A DNA stretch of 64,000 nucleotides from Acidihalobacter aeolianus (GCF_001753165.1 NZ_CP017448.1:1940462-2004461), one strand, 5' to 3'; shown: positions 46,307 through 56,319, counted from the first letter of the stretch. The notes: generated by a model from the sequence alone, not told the origin. Made by a program: numbers and translations.

Positions 46307-47032
46307 ATGCCTCATGGCTTTTCAACCCAGCGCTTTCTCTTTGTTGGCCTGCTGATCCCATCCAGCGCCGTACTGGCGGCACCCACCGCCCTTTCAGCAA
46401 CACCCGCCCCCCTGGCAGCCACGGCCAGCAGGCCGATGTACGTTACCGACCAGATCAAGGTCACCGTACGCTCGGGTCCAGGACTTCAGTACCAAATCCT
46501 TAAAATGGTCGGCACTGGCGACCGCGTTTCCGCACTCAAAACGACCTCTTCGGGGTATACCGAAGTCAAGCTCGGCGACGGCACTGAAGGCTGGGTACTG
46601 AGCCGCTATCTGATGGCAAACGAACCTGCCGCGATGCGGCTTGCCACACTCAATCAGACTCTGACGGGCAAGAATCAGGCCCTGAGCAATGCCCAGAAGG
46701 CGCTTGCGCAATCTCAAACCGAACTGACGCAGACCCAAAAGGACAAGCAGCAACTACAGAGCGAATTAGCCTCGCTGACCCAAAAATACCGCGCATTGGC
46801 CGCCACATCGCAAAATGCCGTCGCCATGCAACAAGCAAACTCACGTCTACAGGCCCTGCAGAAGAGCAATCAGCAGCAAATCACACGATTGACCCGAGCC
46901 AATGCAACGCTGAGCCAACATTCACGCATACAGTGGTTCCTCGCCGGCAGTGGCGTTTTACTCGGCGGTTTGATACTGGGCCTGCTGCTCCCCAAACTAG
47001 CCAGGCGGCGCAAGGACAGCTGGTTCAACTGA
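46307..47032 (+). CDS. SH3-domain membrane protein (TIGR04211/YgiM-like)
   Basis: A 241-residue envelope protein: signal peptide (~1-25, FLFVGLLIPSSAVLAAP), bacterial SH3 domain (~42-105, MYVTDQIKVTVRSGPGLQYQILKMVGTGDRV...GWVLSRYL), long coiled coil (~112-205, rich in Gln/Leu), one membrane helix (~213-232, WFLAGSGVLLGGLILGLLL) and a basic cytoplasmic tail. The ATG at 46307 follows GGGAGAA. Same architecture as E. coli YgiM; function undefined, probably cell-envelope. Confidence 0.85.
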   Translation: MPHGFSTQRFLFVGLLIPSSAVLAAPTALSATPAPLAATASRPMYVTDQIKVTVRSGPGLQYQILKMVGTGDRVSALKTTSSGYTEVKLGDGTEGWVLSRYLMANEPAAMRLATLNQTLTGKNQALSNAQKALAQSQTELTQTQKDKQQLQSELASLTQKYRALAATSQNAVAMQQANSRLQALQKSNQQQITRLTRANATLSQHSRIQWFLAGSGVLLGGLILGLLLPKLARRRKDSWFN

Positions 47033-47110
47033 CCCTCCGCTTAACCTGCTTGACAAAGGCTTCTTATCAGGGAGTAAATAACGTACAATCAATGTAGTGC
47101 GGGCGAATCT

Positions 47111-47116
47111 TATAAT
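47111..47116 (+). promoter_or_regulatory. Candidate -10 box upstream of the signalling cassette
   Basis: A perfect TATAAT 31 bp before the start of the HDOD-kinase gene in an AT-rich gap. No good -35 at 17 bp; a TTGACA at about 47050 is too distant. Tentative. Confidence 0.3.
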
Positions 47117-47146
47117 TAGCCGTAGATACGGCAAGGCTTGAATGAC

Positions 47147-49309
47147 ATGACTCAAGCGCAGAAATCAAGAATACACGCGGTTGACATAATGAGTCTGCCC
47201 GCGTTGCCCGAGGTTCTTTTCCGGATTCTCGACGCCTGCGAAGCCGATAACCGCAACATGCAGGAAATCGCTGCCCTGGTTCGCCAGGACGCCGCTCTAG
47301 CGGCACGTGTCCTGGCTTTATCGACCTCACCCGCCTTCGGCCTTGCCCAGAATGATCGCAAGCTGACGCTCGAACAGACCCTAATGCTCCTCGGCATTAA
47401 CGCACTGCGCACGTTGGCGCTGACTGCTGCCGTCTATCAGTTCATGGATCAGTCGCTGGGCGCCCATAGGCAACGGCACGAGAACTTCTGGCAAGAAGCC
47501 CTGCTGACCGCTACCCTGGCTTCCAAGCTCGCAGACCTCAGCGGCTATCCATCTGTGCATGAGGCGTATCTCGGGGGATTAATCAGCAATATCGGGCAAA
47601 TTGGCATGCTCGTGACTGAACCTGAACTCTATGACGACCTACTGGATCAGGCCGGCACGGACACCTCTGAGCTAGTGACCCGCGAGAAAACGCTATTCGG
47701 CTTGGATCACGCCAGTCTAGGCGGGAAGATGCTGAGCCGCTCTGGCCGGAGAGGCCCTCTCACCGATGCAGTACGCTTCCATCATGCTTCTGTAGATGAG
47801 CTGACGGAAGCTCATCACCTCGTGCGTCTCGTTGCGGTAGCGAATCGCCTGGGTTGCGACGCTAGCATCGCCCCGGCTGCCGGCCTTGTTGCCGCAGACC
47901 GCATCCTTGGGTTGATCCCCAGTCTGCTGAACGACCTGCATGCCAGCGCAGTAAAGCAAACGCGAGAAACTGCGCGCGCGTTCGGCATCGAGACCTCATC
48001 GCGCCCGCAAAAACAGGAAAGGGCCGACGGCAGCCAAACGTCGGCCTCAAAATCGGAACACGAACTTGCCCGGCGGCTGGGCGACATGAATATTTTGTCA
48101 GCTGCCCGCAAACAACTGGAAGGCAGCGAACAGATTGACGATCTGCTCGCGTCAGCAGACCTGGCCAATCATCTGATATTCGGCATGAATCGCATCGGTT
48201 ACTTCCTGGTTGATGATCAGGCACAAAGCGCCCAAGGACAAGCGCCTACCAATTCGGCTCTTACCCAATTCTGGTCTGAATTCAGGGTCGCTCTACCATC
48301 CACGCATAGCCTGGTTGGCGCGACGCTGACCAATGGCACGACGGAGAGCATTCAACCTTGGCAAGAACCTGAAGCAGACAACGCCCAACCCAGTGTTCTC
48401 GACCTCGAACTTCTGGATCTGCTGCATACGGCGGGTTTTTTCAGCATTCCTCTATGTGCACAAGGCCAGATCGTCGGCTCCATGATCGTCGGTGTGAACG
48501 CCGACGATGCCCTACGCATCACGCAACGCCATCGACTCTTGGAATGGTTTGCAGGAGAACTCGCACAGGAGATTCTGGGTCTAAACCGACGCAATAAGGC
48601 CCTGGCTGAAGCCTTGCGCGAACAGGCCGAAGACCAGCGACTCAAAGCCCGCAGCGTCGTGCATGAAACGAACAATCCGCTCAGCATCATCCAGAACTAT
48701 CTTGGGATTCTCGGACGTCATATCGACGAAGGTCATACTGATGTAGCCGACGATCTGCGCATCATTAACGAGGAAATCGGTCGGGTTGGAACCATTGTGC
48801 GCAGCCTTACAGAAACCGGTGACGTTAATGAAGATCGGAAACAAATAGACCTCAATGCGCTGGTTAAGGACGTCATTCAACTACTTCGGCCTACGCTGAT
48901 TACACCTGCCGGCATCGGCCTTGAGTTGCACCTCGATGACTCATTGCCTCCGATCGAGGCATCGCATCGCCGCGTCAAACAAATTCTCGTGAATTTGATA
49001 AAAAACGCGGCGGAAGCACTCGATCGCGGACAGATCATTACCGTAAGCACATCCGATTACGTGTATCTCGGTCAACAAGCCTATGTCGCACTGGACGTTG
49101 GCGACAATGGCCCTGGAATGCCGCCTCAGATACTCGCCTCGCTCTTCAAACCGGTTGCCACCCTCAAGGGAGGTAGCCACGCAGGCCTCGGCCTATCGAT
49201 CACCAAGAAGCTGGTCGATGAACTCCACGGGACAATCACATGCCGCAGCAGTCATTCGCAAGGCACGCATTTCCAGGTTTTGATCCCTAGGCGGCTGCTA
49301 AATGCTTGA
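47147..49309 (+). CDS. HDOD domain - histidine kinase hybrid
   Basis: A 720-residue protein. Residues ~10-210 form an HDOD domain (SLPALPEVLFRILDAC, LGGLISNIGQIGMLV, LGGKMLSRSG). A middle sensor region (~310-470) is GAF-like but weak (LIFGMNRIGYFLVDD, GFFSIPLCAQGQIVGSMIVGVNADDAL). The kinase has H-box VVHETNNPLSIIQNYLGIL, N-box LVNLIKNAAEAL, G1 DVGDNGPGMP and G2 GGSHAGLGLSITKKLVDEL. No membrane segment. The start was set at ATG 47147, ten bases after AAGG; a TTG 9 bp earlier is less likely. Next gene is a receiver protein, a natural partner. Confidence 0.88.
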   Translation: MTQAQKSRIHAVDIMSLPALPEVLFRILDACEADNRNMQEIAALVRQDAALAARVLALSTSPAFGLAQNDRKLTLEQTLMLLGINALRTLALTAAVYQFMDQSLGAHRQRHENFWQEALLTATLASKLADLSGYPSVHEAYLGGLISNIGQIGMLVTEPELYDDLLDQAGTDTSELVTREKTLFGLDHASLGGKMLSRSGRRGPLTDAVRFHHASVDELTEAHHLVRLVAVANRLGCDASIAPAAGLVAADRILGLIPSLLNDLHASAVKQTRETARAFGIETSSRPQKQERADGSQTSASKSEHELARRLGDMNILSAARKQLEGSEQIDDLLASADLANHLIFGMNRIGYFLVDDQAQSAQGQAPTNSALTQFWSEFRVALPSTHSLVGATLTNGTTESIQPWQEPEADNAQPSVLDLELLDLLHTAGFFSIPLCAQGQIVGSMIVGVNADDALRITQRHRLLEWFAGELAQEILGLNRRNKALAEALREQAEDQRLKARSVVHETNNPLSIIQNYLGILGRHIDEGHTDVADDLRIINEEIGRVGTIVRSLTETGDVNEDRKQIDLNALVKDVIQLLRPTLITPAGIGLELHLDDSLPPIEASHRRVKQILVNLIKNAAEALDRGQIITVSTSDYVYLGQQAYVALDVGDNGPGMPPQILASLFKPVATLKGGSHAGLGLSITKKLVDELHGTITCRSSHSQGTHFQVLIPRRLLNA

Positions 49310-49397
49310 CCTTTGGCTTGAATTACTGCCTCATCAGAGGTTGAGATGTTGGCGCGCGGTTCAAATGGGCTATTCCCACAATCGCGCCCTGCCTTAA

Positions 49398-51617
49398 ATG
49401 CGACAAATGGGCCACCATAAAACCTTATTACATATACACATGCCACCCCAGCCCCCACAAATCCTCGCCATCGACGACGAGCCACGTCTGCTCTCCAGTC
49501 TTAAGCAACTGCTTGCGCTGAACGGCTATGTCGTGACCACCGCTGGCGATGGACAATCTGCCATAGCGCAGTTACGGACGAACAATTACGACATCGCGCT
49601 GATCGATCTGAAGATGCCAGACATCGACGGTCGTGAGATCATGCGGTATGTAACCGAACAGAATATCCACACCGATATCATAGTCATCAGTGGTGAGGCC
49701 AGTTTCGAAACCGCTGTTGACGCCTTACGGTTAGGCGCCCATGATTTCTTGTTAAAACCTTACGCCCCCGAGCAACTGATAAAACGTATAGAAAATACGC
49801 TTGAACGCCGTCGTCTCAAGACAGAATCTACGGATATCCAAGAACGCCTGAAGCATTCAGAAAAGCTCCATCGTTTCCTGGTCAACACCTCTCCCGATAT
49901 CATTTATGTACTGAACGAGGAGGGAAACTTCACGTTTCTCAACCCGCGCGTTCAACAATTACTCGGGTTCAGCCGTGAAGAGCTGATCGGCAAGCACTAC
50001 ACCAGCCTAGTTCATGAGGAAGACCTGGAACTTGCCCGCTACGCATTCAATGAGCGGCGCACGGGCACGCGAGCGACACGCAACCTCGAGTTGCGGCTAC
50101 GCACGAAAGACGACCACCGAGGCACACACAAAAGTTTTGCAACCAGCGCCATGTGCATCGAACTCAATGCGACTGGTTTGTACTCTAATGCAGGGAAATC
50201 GGCGGGAGACGAGCGCCGCCTTCTCGGAACTTACGGTGTCGCTAGAGACATTTCTGGGCGCAAACAGGCCGAGGCAATTATCCGCTACCAAGCATATCAC
50301 GATCTGCTCACAGGGCTCCCCAACCGCACCCTGTTCAAAGATCGGCTCAATATGGTCATCGCACAAGCCAAGCGCGTCGGCCAGATGGTGGCTGTCATGT
50401 TCATCGACCTGGACCGCTTCAAGATCGTAAACGATACGCTCGGCCACATTATCGGCGACCAGTTGTTACGCGCTGTCGGCAGACGTGTACAGACCTGCCT
50501 GCGCGAGGGCGATACCTTGGCCCGACTCGGTGGCGACGAATTTGTGGTGTTGCTCCCACAAGTTACACATCGCGACGCGGCTGCCACGGTATGCAGGAAG
50601 ATCATCGATTCGCTCGCTCCACCTTTCATGATCGATCAACATGAATTGTTCGTCGGGGCCAGCATCGGTGTCTCGGTGTTTCCGACAGACGGCGCTACTG
50701 ACGAGGAATTGATCAAGAACGCCGATATCGCGATGTATAGCGTGAAAAATGATACTCGTGGCGGTTACGCTTTTTACAGTAGCAACATGAATTCGCAATT
50801 CTCGCAGCACCTCGATCTTGAGATGGGATTGCGGCGCGCCCTGACCAATCACGAGTTCGTCATCCATTACCAACCTCAGTACGACACACAGGGACTGCAC
50901 GTCTGCGGCATCGAAGCGCTGCTACGGTGGCAGCACCCGGAACGAGGTTTACTCTATCCTGGAGACTTTATCCATCTTGCGGAGGAAGTCGGCCTGATTG
51001 GGCAGGTGACCGAATGGATACTCGACACGAGTATTCGGCAGATGAAGGCCTGGGTGGACGAGGGGATCGCCCCTCCACGCATTGCAATCAATCTTTCCAC
51101 ACTGGATCTTAAACGCAGCAACCTGGTGGATGAGATCATTGATTCCCTGGACCGGCATGGGTTGCCTGGCCAGAACTTGGAACTTGAAATTACAGAGAAC
51201 CTGATCGTTCAGGACATCAACATGGCGACACAGCGCCTCAATGCCCTGGCCAGACACGGCATCAGCATCGCAATTGACGACTTTGGTACAGGGTATTCAT
51301 CGCTTAGCTATTTACACCAATTACCTATTCACACACTTAAAATCGATCGTTCATTCGTTCAGGATATCGACCCAGAAAGTACCGGTCGCTCCGTCGTCGA
51401 CGCTATCATTGCCATGGGACACAGCCTCGACCTCACGATTGTCGCAGAAGGTGTCGAGACACAGGAGCAACACGCATGGCTTGCTCAACGTGAATGCCAT
51501 GGTATGCAGGGTTACCTATTCAACCGTCCCATGCCTGCAGAAGAACTTCAATCGATCTTGAAAACATCCCGCCCGGCTACGCACAGCATGATTGCAGCCC
51601 CCGCTGGCGAGGAATGA
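49398..51617 (+). CDS. Response regulator with PAS, GGDEF and EAL domains
   Basis: A 739-residue protein (725 if it starts at the ATG at 49440). REC domain (~20-140) with phospho-acceptor Asp70 in DIALIDLKMPDIDG; PAS (~155-280, SEKLHRFLVNTSPDIIYVLNEEGNFTFLN); GGDEF (~300-460) with intact RLGGDEFVVLL; EAL (~475-730) with IEALLRWQHPERG, EITENLIVQD and DDFGTGYSSLSYLHQLP. Both c-di-GMP synthesis and hydrolysis sites look intact, so the net activity is open. Neither start has a clear Shine-Dalgarno. The stop overlaps the MinD-like start (ATGA). Confidence 0.9.
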   Translation: MRQMGHHKTLLHIHMPPQPPQILAIDDEPRLLSSLKQLLALNGYVVTTAGDGQSAIAQLRTNNYDIALIDLKMPDIDGREIMRYVTEQNIHTDIIVISGEASFETAVDALRLGAHDFLLKPYAPEQLIKRIENTLERRRLKTESTDIQERLKHSEKLHRFLVNTSPDIIYVLNEEGNFTFLNPRVQQLLGFSREELIGKHYTSLVHEEDLELARYAFNERRTGTRATRNLELRLRTKDDHRGTHKSFATSAMCIELNATGLYSNAGKSAGDERRLLGTYGVARDISGRKQAEAIIRYQAYHDLLTGLPNRTLFKDRLNMVIAQAKRVGQMVAVMFIDLDRFKIVNDTLGHIIGDQLLRAVGRRVQTCLREGDTLARLGGDEFVVLLPQVTHRDAAATVCRKIIDSLAPPFMIDQHELFVGASIGVSVFPTDGATDEELIKNADIAMYSVKNDTRGGYAFYSSNMNSQFSQHLDLEMGLRRALTNHEFVIHYQPQYDTQGLHVCGIEALLRWQHPERGLLYPGDFIHLAEEVGLIGQVTEWILDTSIRQMKAWVDEGIAPPRIAINLSTLDLKRSNLVDEIIDSLDRHGLPGQNLELEITENLIVQDINMATQRLNALARHGISIAIDDFGTGYSSLSYLHQLPIHTLKIDRSFVQDIDPESTGRSVVDAIIAMGHSLDLTIVAEGVETQEQHAWLAQRECHGMQGYLFNRPMPAEELQSILKTSRPATHSMIAAPAGEE

Positions 51618-53041
51618 ACCCTGGCCATCGGCCGATGAATGTTTCTCAACCAGCCAGAGCCAAGGTCATCGCCGTTACCAGCGGCAAAGGTGGCGTAGGC
51701 AAGACTAACATCAGCGTCAATCTCTCCGTTGCGCTTTCCAGCAGGCGCCGTCAGGTATGCCTGTTCGATGCGGATACCAACCAGGCGAACGTCAACGTCC
51801 TCCTCGGCTTACACCCTGCTCTTACGCTCGAACACCTGCTCAGCGGCGACCACGAAATCGAAGAAATACTCGTCAAAGCGCCTGGCAATATCTCTATCAT
51901 ACCCGCCGCATCGGGAATCGCGGCCGGGTCGGATCTCGACGAAGCGCAACGCGGGCGTCTTGCTGCCGCCCTCGACACGCTAGAACGCAATTTCGACTAT
52001 CTCATAGTCGATACCGCAGCTGGCAGCAGCAGCGACGTGATATTTTTCCTGCGTGCAGCAGCGCTGATTCTTCTGGTCATTACTCCAGAACCCACTTCGC
52101 TTACCAACGCATTCTCCTTGATCCGAGTCATGCGACGCGAAGGCATTACAACCCCGATTCAGGTCATCGTGAATCAAGTTACGGACGCACATGAGTTCCG
52201 CGCCGTTTACCGACGATTCCATGGGGCAGTACAAAAATACTTGCACACCCAAGTCGAGACACTTGGGCACATTGTTACTGACGATACTATCGGGTCGGCC
52301 GTTCGTGCTCAGAGACCGGTGATATTCATGCGTTACGATGCACCGGCAAGCCTGTGTTTCTATACCCTCGCACAACAACTCGACCGACTAGTCACCGACC
52401 TTATACCAGTCACATCGGGTAGCTTGTCGCAAGCCGTGCATCTATCTGCCGGGCCTGTTCAACCCACATCGGACATGATGTCCGATATCTCTCCATGTGC
52501 GCCGCATACTGAGGCATTATTCTCCCAGTTGCTCGAAGCGATACGTTCACTGCCCGAGATGGAGCAAGACTCGTTCGCTTCAGGCATTGGCGCGCTGATC
52601 AACAACTTCGCCCAAAGATACGGCAGCCTCCCTTTCCCACTCGATCGCACGCTTTATCAATATCTGGAAATCGCCGGCTACCCTGCCGATCTTTGCCGTT
52701 CGCTTGTACTGACCCTGGAAAATCTTTATGAGCGTCGTGAGCACAAGCCATTGCGTGACATCGAGTCTTCCGTTGCCAAACTCATGGCAGATGCTCACGG
52801 TGACGAAGCGAGAATGAGCGCCCTCAGCCGCCATGTTATCGATAGCTTCCATCGCCAGTTCGATCACCCTCCACCCATACCCGAATCGGCGATCATCGAC
52901 TCCATTCTGCAGGGGCGGCACACCCTCCAAACATTGAATCGCATACAGCGAGCCATCTTCAAGATACTAAACAGCGAATCCGACACGCAGGAAAACGCTA
53001 CGAGGGAAGCAATTCCTCAAACCGAACGCAACCGCATATGA
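51614..53041 (+). CDS. MinD/FlhG-like ATPase with long C-terminal extension
   Basis: A 475-residue P-loop ATPase. The first ~270 residues are MinD/ParA-like: deviant Walker A SGKGGVGKTN with signature Lys25, switch I FDADTNQANVNVLLGL, Walker B DYLIVDTAAGSSSDVIFFL, most like FlhG/FleN. Then comes a low-complexity stretch and a ~190-residue helical region (EALFSQLLEAIRSLPEMEQDSFASGIGAL onward) that I cannot assign. No amphipathic MinD-type tail is evident. ATGA overlap with the EAL protein suggests coupling. No flagellar genes are nearby, so the partner is unclear. Confidence 0.82.
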   Translation: MNPGHRPMNVSQPARAKVIAVTSGKGGVGKTNISVNLSVALSSRRRQVCLFDADTNQANVNVLLGLHPALTLEHLLSGDHEIEEILVKAPGNISIIPAASGIAAGSDLDEAQRGRLAAALDTLERNFDYLIVDTAAGSSSDVIFFLRAAALILLVITPEPTSLTNAFSLIRVMRREGITTPIQVIVNQVTDAHEFRAVYRRFHGAVQKYLHTQVETLGHIVTDDTIGSAVRAQRPVIFMRYDAPASLCFYTLAQQLDRLVTDLIPVTSGSLSQAVHLSAGPVQPTSDMMSDISPCAPHTEALFSQLLEAIRSLPEMEQDSFASGIGALINNFAQRYGSLPFPLDRTLYQYLEIAGYPADLCRSLVLTLENLYERREHKPLRDIESSVAKLMADAHGDEARMSALSRHVIDSFHRQFDHPPPIPESAIIDSILQGRHTLQTLNRIQRAIFKILNSESDTQENATREAIPQTERNRI

Positions 53042-53046
53042 GTGCT

Positions 53047-53314
53047 AGGGCCTATTCACACGATGCGTGTGGAGTGCTGCCGGAGCCACTTTGCAAGGCT
53101 CGCCAGGCACCGCGAGCGCGGTGTGGCCGGCCACATGAGCGAACGGCAACACCGCAGGGCGTGGAAAGTGGCCCGGCCCTACGGGTTGGATCTGCATAAC
53201 CGCCACTCGGCGTAGCTCGTGGCTGATTTGGAATCACCAAACTGCGCTCCTCGCGCCTTGATTGGCGGTTATTCAGTCACAACAGCACCTCACCGCATCG
53301 TGTAAACAGGCCCT
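53047..53314. mobile_element. MITE-like element with terminal inverted repeats
   Basis: Left end GGGCCTATTCACACGATGCG (53048-53067) and right end, read inward, GGGCCTGTTTACACGATGCG (53294-53313) match at 18 of 20 positions. With one gap, similarity extends inward to GTGCTG (~32 bp). A further inverted pair ATAACCGCCA (53197-53206) / TGGCGGTTAT (53264-53273) lies inside. No transposase is encoded. It fills the gap between the MinD-like gene and the ABC-F gene and ends 44 bp before the latter. The GGGCCTGTTCACA-type tip resembles the IS5-like tip at 46010 (GGGTCTGTTCACA). No convincing target duplication was seen. Confidence 0.65.
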
Positions 53315-53357
53315 GGAGAGAAGCCAAGCCTACCCCCGGCTTGGTAAACTGCGCGGC

Positions 53358-55277
53358 ATGCTTCGACTCGATCAACTTTCACTCCGCCGCGGCCCGCGCT
53401 TGCTGCTCGAATCCGCAGATCTCACGGTGCACGCCGGTTGGCGCGTTGGACTCGTGGGCGTTAACGGAACTGGTAAATCCAGCCTCTTCGCCATGTTCCT
53501 GGGTCATCTTGGTGCGGATGCCGGCGACTTCCACTACCCGCCCGACTGGACCATTGCCCATGTCGCCCAGGAAACACCTGCCACGAACATGACAGCACTG
53601 GACTACGTACTAGATGGGGATAAAGAACTACGCGAGATCCAGACAAAGCTAGAGCATGCAGACGACACTCAATTGGCAGAATTACTTGCACGTTTCGAAA
53701 CCATCGGGGCATACACAGCGGAAAGCCGTGCCAATCGACTTTTGCATGGACTTGGTTTCGCGCCAGGAGACGAGTCACGCTCAGTCAAAGAATTCTCCGG
53801 TGGGTGGAGAATGCGGCTCAATCTGGCGCAGGCGCTCATGTGTCGTTCTGATCTGCTGCTGCTCGACGAACCTACAAACCATCTTGACCTTGATGCTGTG
53901 CTATGGCTTGAACAGTGGCTTGCTGGTTATCCAGGTACGCTGCTGTTGATCTCACATGACCAAGCGTTTCTGGACCGCAGCGTTACACATATTGCCCATC
54001 TTTCCGAACGCAAACTCACACTCTATACCGGCAATTATTCCTCATTCGAACAGGCACGCGCACAAGCCTTGTTGCAACAGCAAGCCACACACTCACATCA
54101 GCAACGTGAAATCGAGCACCTCAACCGCTTCGTCGAGCGCTTCCGGGCCAAGGCAACCAAAGCACGCCAAGCACAGAGCAGACTTAAAGCACTTGAACGC
54201 ATGACACTGGTCGCGCCGGTGCACGCAGACAGTCCTTTTGATTTTGATTTCGGCATACCCAAGAAACTGCCCGATCCGTTACTAACCTTGGACCTGATCT
54301 CGACCGGCTATGACGGCAAACCGCTTCTACAAGCAGTCGATCTCACCCTCCGTCCTGGAGATCGCATCGGATTGCTCGGCCCCAATGGCGCCGGCAAATC
54401 CACTTTGATCAAACTGTTGGCTGGCCAAACTGAACCCCTGGACGGTGAACGCCTAATATCACCGCATTTGCAAATTGGTTATTTCGCCCAACATCAGCTG
54501 GAACAGCTTGATCCCGATGGGACACCGTTAGTGCATCTGCAACGCATTGCGCCACGCGCTACTGAACAGTTGTTGCGTGACCACCTTGGCAAATTCGCCT
54601 TTGCCGGAGACCAGGCACTAGCGCGCGTCGGAGGATTTTCAGGAGGTGAAAAGGCTAGACTGGTGCTCGCCCTCATCTGCTACCAACAACCCAATCTGCT
54701 GTTGCTCGATGAGCCAACGAACCATCTCGATCTGGAAATGCGCAGAGCCCTGGCGATAGCCCTGGGTCGCTATCCAGGCGCCGTGGTATTGGTTAGCCAT
54801 GATCGATACCTGATCGATAATGTCTGTGACACGATCGTATTGGTCGCCGATGGCAGTGCACAGATTTTCGATGGCGATCAGCAAGATTACGCTCGCTGGC
54901 TCGCTCAGCGCCAGAAACGGGCTGGCGTGTCCTCTGACGAAAGCCCGATGAAGGCTACAGAAAACCCTATGCCGCTCCAGTCGCCCAAGGAAAAGAGACG
55001 GGCGGCAGCGGAAAACCGAGAGAAGGCCAAAAAGCTCAGCGAGCGCGTCAAGCGACTAGAGCAGTCTCATGACAGTCTCAGCGCCCGCAACCAGAGACTC
55101 CTGGATCAACTCGCTGACCCTGCGCTGTACAACGGAGAGCATGCCCTGAAACTGCAAGCTCTACAGACGGAGCAACGTGCGCTTGCCGCTTCGCTGGCGG
55201 AAGCCGAAATGGAATGGCTGGAAGCTTGCGAGGCCTTAGATCAAGCACAGCGCGAATCCGCCGTAGCGGATACCTGA
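53358..55277 (+). CDS. ABC-F family ATPase (YheS-like)
   Basis: A 639-residue soluble protein with two ABC domains and no membrane part. Domain 1: GVNGTGKSSLF, signature EFSGGWRMRLNLAQAL, LLLLDEPTNHLDL. Linker (~225-300) rich in Arg/Lys (RFRAKATKARQAQSRLKALERM), the P-site tRNA interaction motif. Domain 2: GPNGAGKSTLIKLL, GFSGGEKARLVLAL, LLLLDEPTNHLDL. A C-terminal coiled coil (~560-630) matches YheS/Uup. ABC-F proteins act on the ribosome as translation factors. Start chosen at MLRLDQLSLRRG; the longer frame runs into the MITE. Confidence 0.93.
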   Translation: MLRLDQLSLRRGPRLLLESADLTVHAGWRVGLVGVNGTGKSSLFAMFLGHLGADAGDFHYPPDWTIAHVAQETPATNMTALDYVLDGDKELREIQTKLEHADDTQLAELLARFETIGAYTAESRANRLLHGLGFAPGDESRSVKEFSGGWRMRLNLAQALMCRSDLLLLDEPTNHLDLDAVLWLEQWLAGYPGTLLLISHDQAFLDRSVTHIAHLSERKLTLYTGNYSSFEQARAQALLQQQATHSHQQREIEHLNRFVERFRAKATKARQAQSRLKALERMTLVAPVHADSPFDFDFGIPKKLPDPLLTLDLISTGYDGKPLLQAVDLTLRPGDRIGLLGPNGAGKSTLIKLLAGQTEPLDGERLISPHLQIGYFAQHQLEQLDPDGTPLVHLQRIAPRATEQLLRDHLGKFAFAGDQALARVGGFSGGEKARLVLALICYQQPNLLLLDEPTNHLDLEMRRALAIALGRYPGAVVLVSHDRYLIDNVCDTIVLVADGSAQIFDGDQQDYARWLAQRQKRAGVSSDESPMKATENPMPLQSPKEKRRAAAENREKAKKLSERVKRLEQSHDSLSARNQRLLDQLADPALYNGEHALKLQALQTEQRALAASLAEAEMEWLEACEALDQAQRESAVADT

Positions 55278-55284
55278 CCGCAGG

Positions 55285-56172
55285 CTACTTGGCGAACTGT
55301 TCATCCAGATAGGCGCGAAAAGCTTCACTCAGCTCTGGATGCTTCAACGCATACTGTACGGTCGCCTTAAGATAGCCCAACTTGTCACCACAGTCGTAAC
55401 GCACGCCTTGCAGCTCGCAGCCAAGTACCCGCTCATGCTTCAACAGACCCGCAATCGCATCGGTCAGCTGAATTTCACCACCGGCTCCCCGCGAAGTATG
55501 CCGAAGCATGTCGAAGATCGTGGGCGACAGGATGTATCGACCCACCACACCCACGTCGGAAGGCGCGTTTTCGCGCAACGGTTTTTCCACAATGCCTTCG
55601 ACCTGCCACAACCGGTCGCTGACAGAGTGCCCGTCGACCACGCCATAACGATGAATCTCGGTCATCGGTACACGTTCGACGCCGAGAACACTGCACTGTT
55701 CCTCCGCATAAACATCGACCAGTTGTTTGAGCACACCATCGCTACCAGCATCAATCAAATCATCAGCCAGGATAACAGCAAAGGGTTCATCACCGACCAC
55801 CGCCTCCGCTCTGGCCACGGCATCGCCCAGGCCTAGAGCTTCCGGTTGACGGATGTACACCGCACTGACCTGCGGCGGCAAAATATTTCGCACGAGTTCC
55901 AGTTGCTTGTGTTTATCGCGAGCCTCCAGTTCCTTTTCCAGCTCATAAGCCTTATCGAAATGGTCTGGAATGGCCCTTTTGCTGCGCCCATTGACGAAGA
56001 TAAGGACTTCGATGCCTGCCTTTACAGCCTCTTCAGCCGCGTATTGAATCAAGGGTTTGTCGACGATGGGCAGCATCTCTTTAGGATTCGCCTTTGTCGC
56101 GGGCAGAAAACGCGTTCCCATACCCGCAACCGGGAAAACAGCCTTGCGTACAATCTTGCTGTTCGTAGACAC
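55285..56172 (-). CDS. galU: UTP-glucose-1-phosphate uridylyltransferase
   Basis: A 295-residue enzyme forming UDP-glucose for LPS, exopolysaccharide and trehalose. [35 protein letters not shown] is the nucleotide-binding start; [21 protein letters not shown] and [10 protein letters not shown] complete the site. GTG at 56172 has GGAG eight bases upstream; another GTG nine bases earlier is possible. Ends seven bases from the convergent ABC-F gene. Confidence 0.95.
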   Translation of the reverse strand: MSTNSKIVRKAVFPVAGMGTRFLPATKANPKEMLPIVDKPLIQYAAEEAVKAGIEVLIFVNGRSKRAIPDHFDKAYELEKELEARDKHKQLELVRNILPPQVSAVYIRQPEALGLGDAVARAEAVVGDEPFAVILADDLIDAGSDGVLKQLVDVYAEEQCSVLGVERVPMTEIHRYGVVDGHSVSDRLWQVEGIVEKPLRENAPSDVGVVGRYILSPTIFDMLRHTSRGAGGEIQLTDAIAGLLKHERVLGCELQGVRYDCGDKLGYLKATVQYALKHPELSEAFRAYLDEQFAK

Positions 56173-56319
56173 CGTACTCACTCCATGATTTGCGGTTGAA
56201 CAATATCGGCCACATGAGTCTCTCATGCGACCGCTGATTACCTGACTATGCCTACACAGATCGTATTCCGCAATCGACCGGCCAGCACAAATCTGAGGAC
56301 ATATGGGCTGGGAAGCGAC

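Noticed and set aside
53052-53240. 62-codon frame on the minus strand inside the MITE-like element
   Set aside because: No start context or recognisable motif; lies wholly in inverted-repeat sequence.
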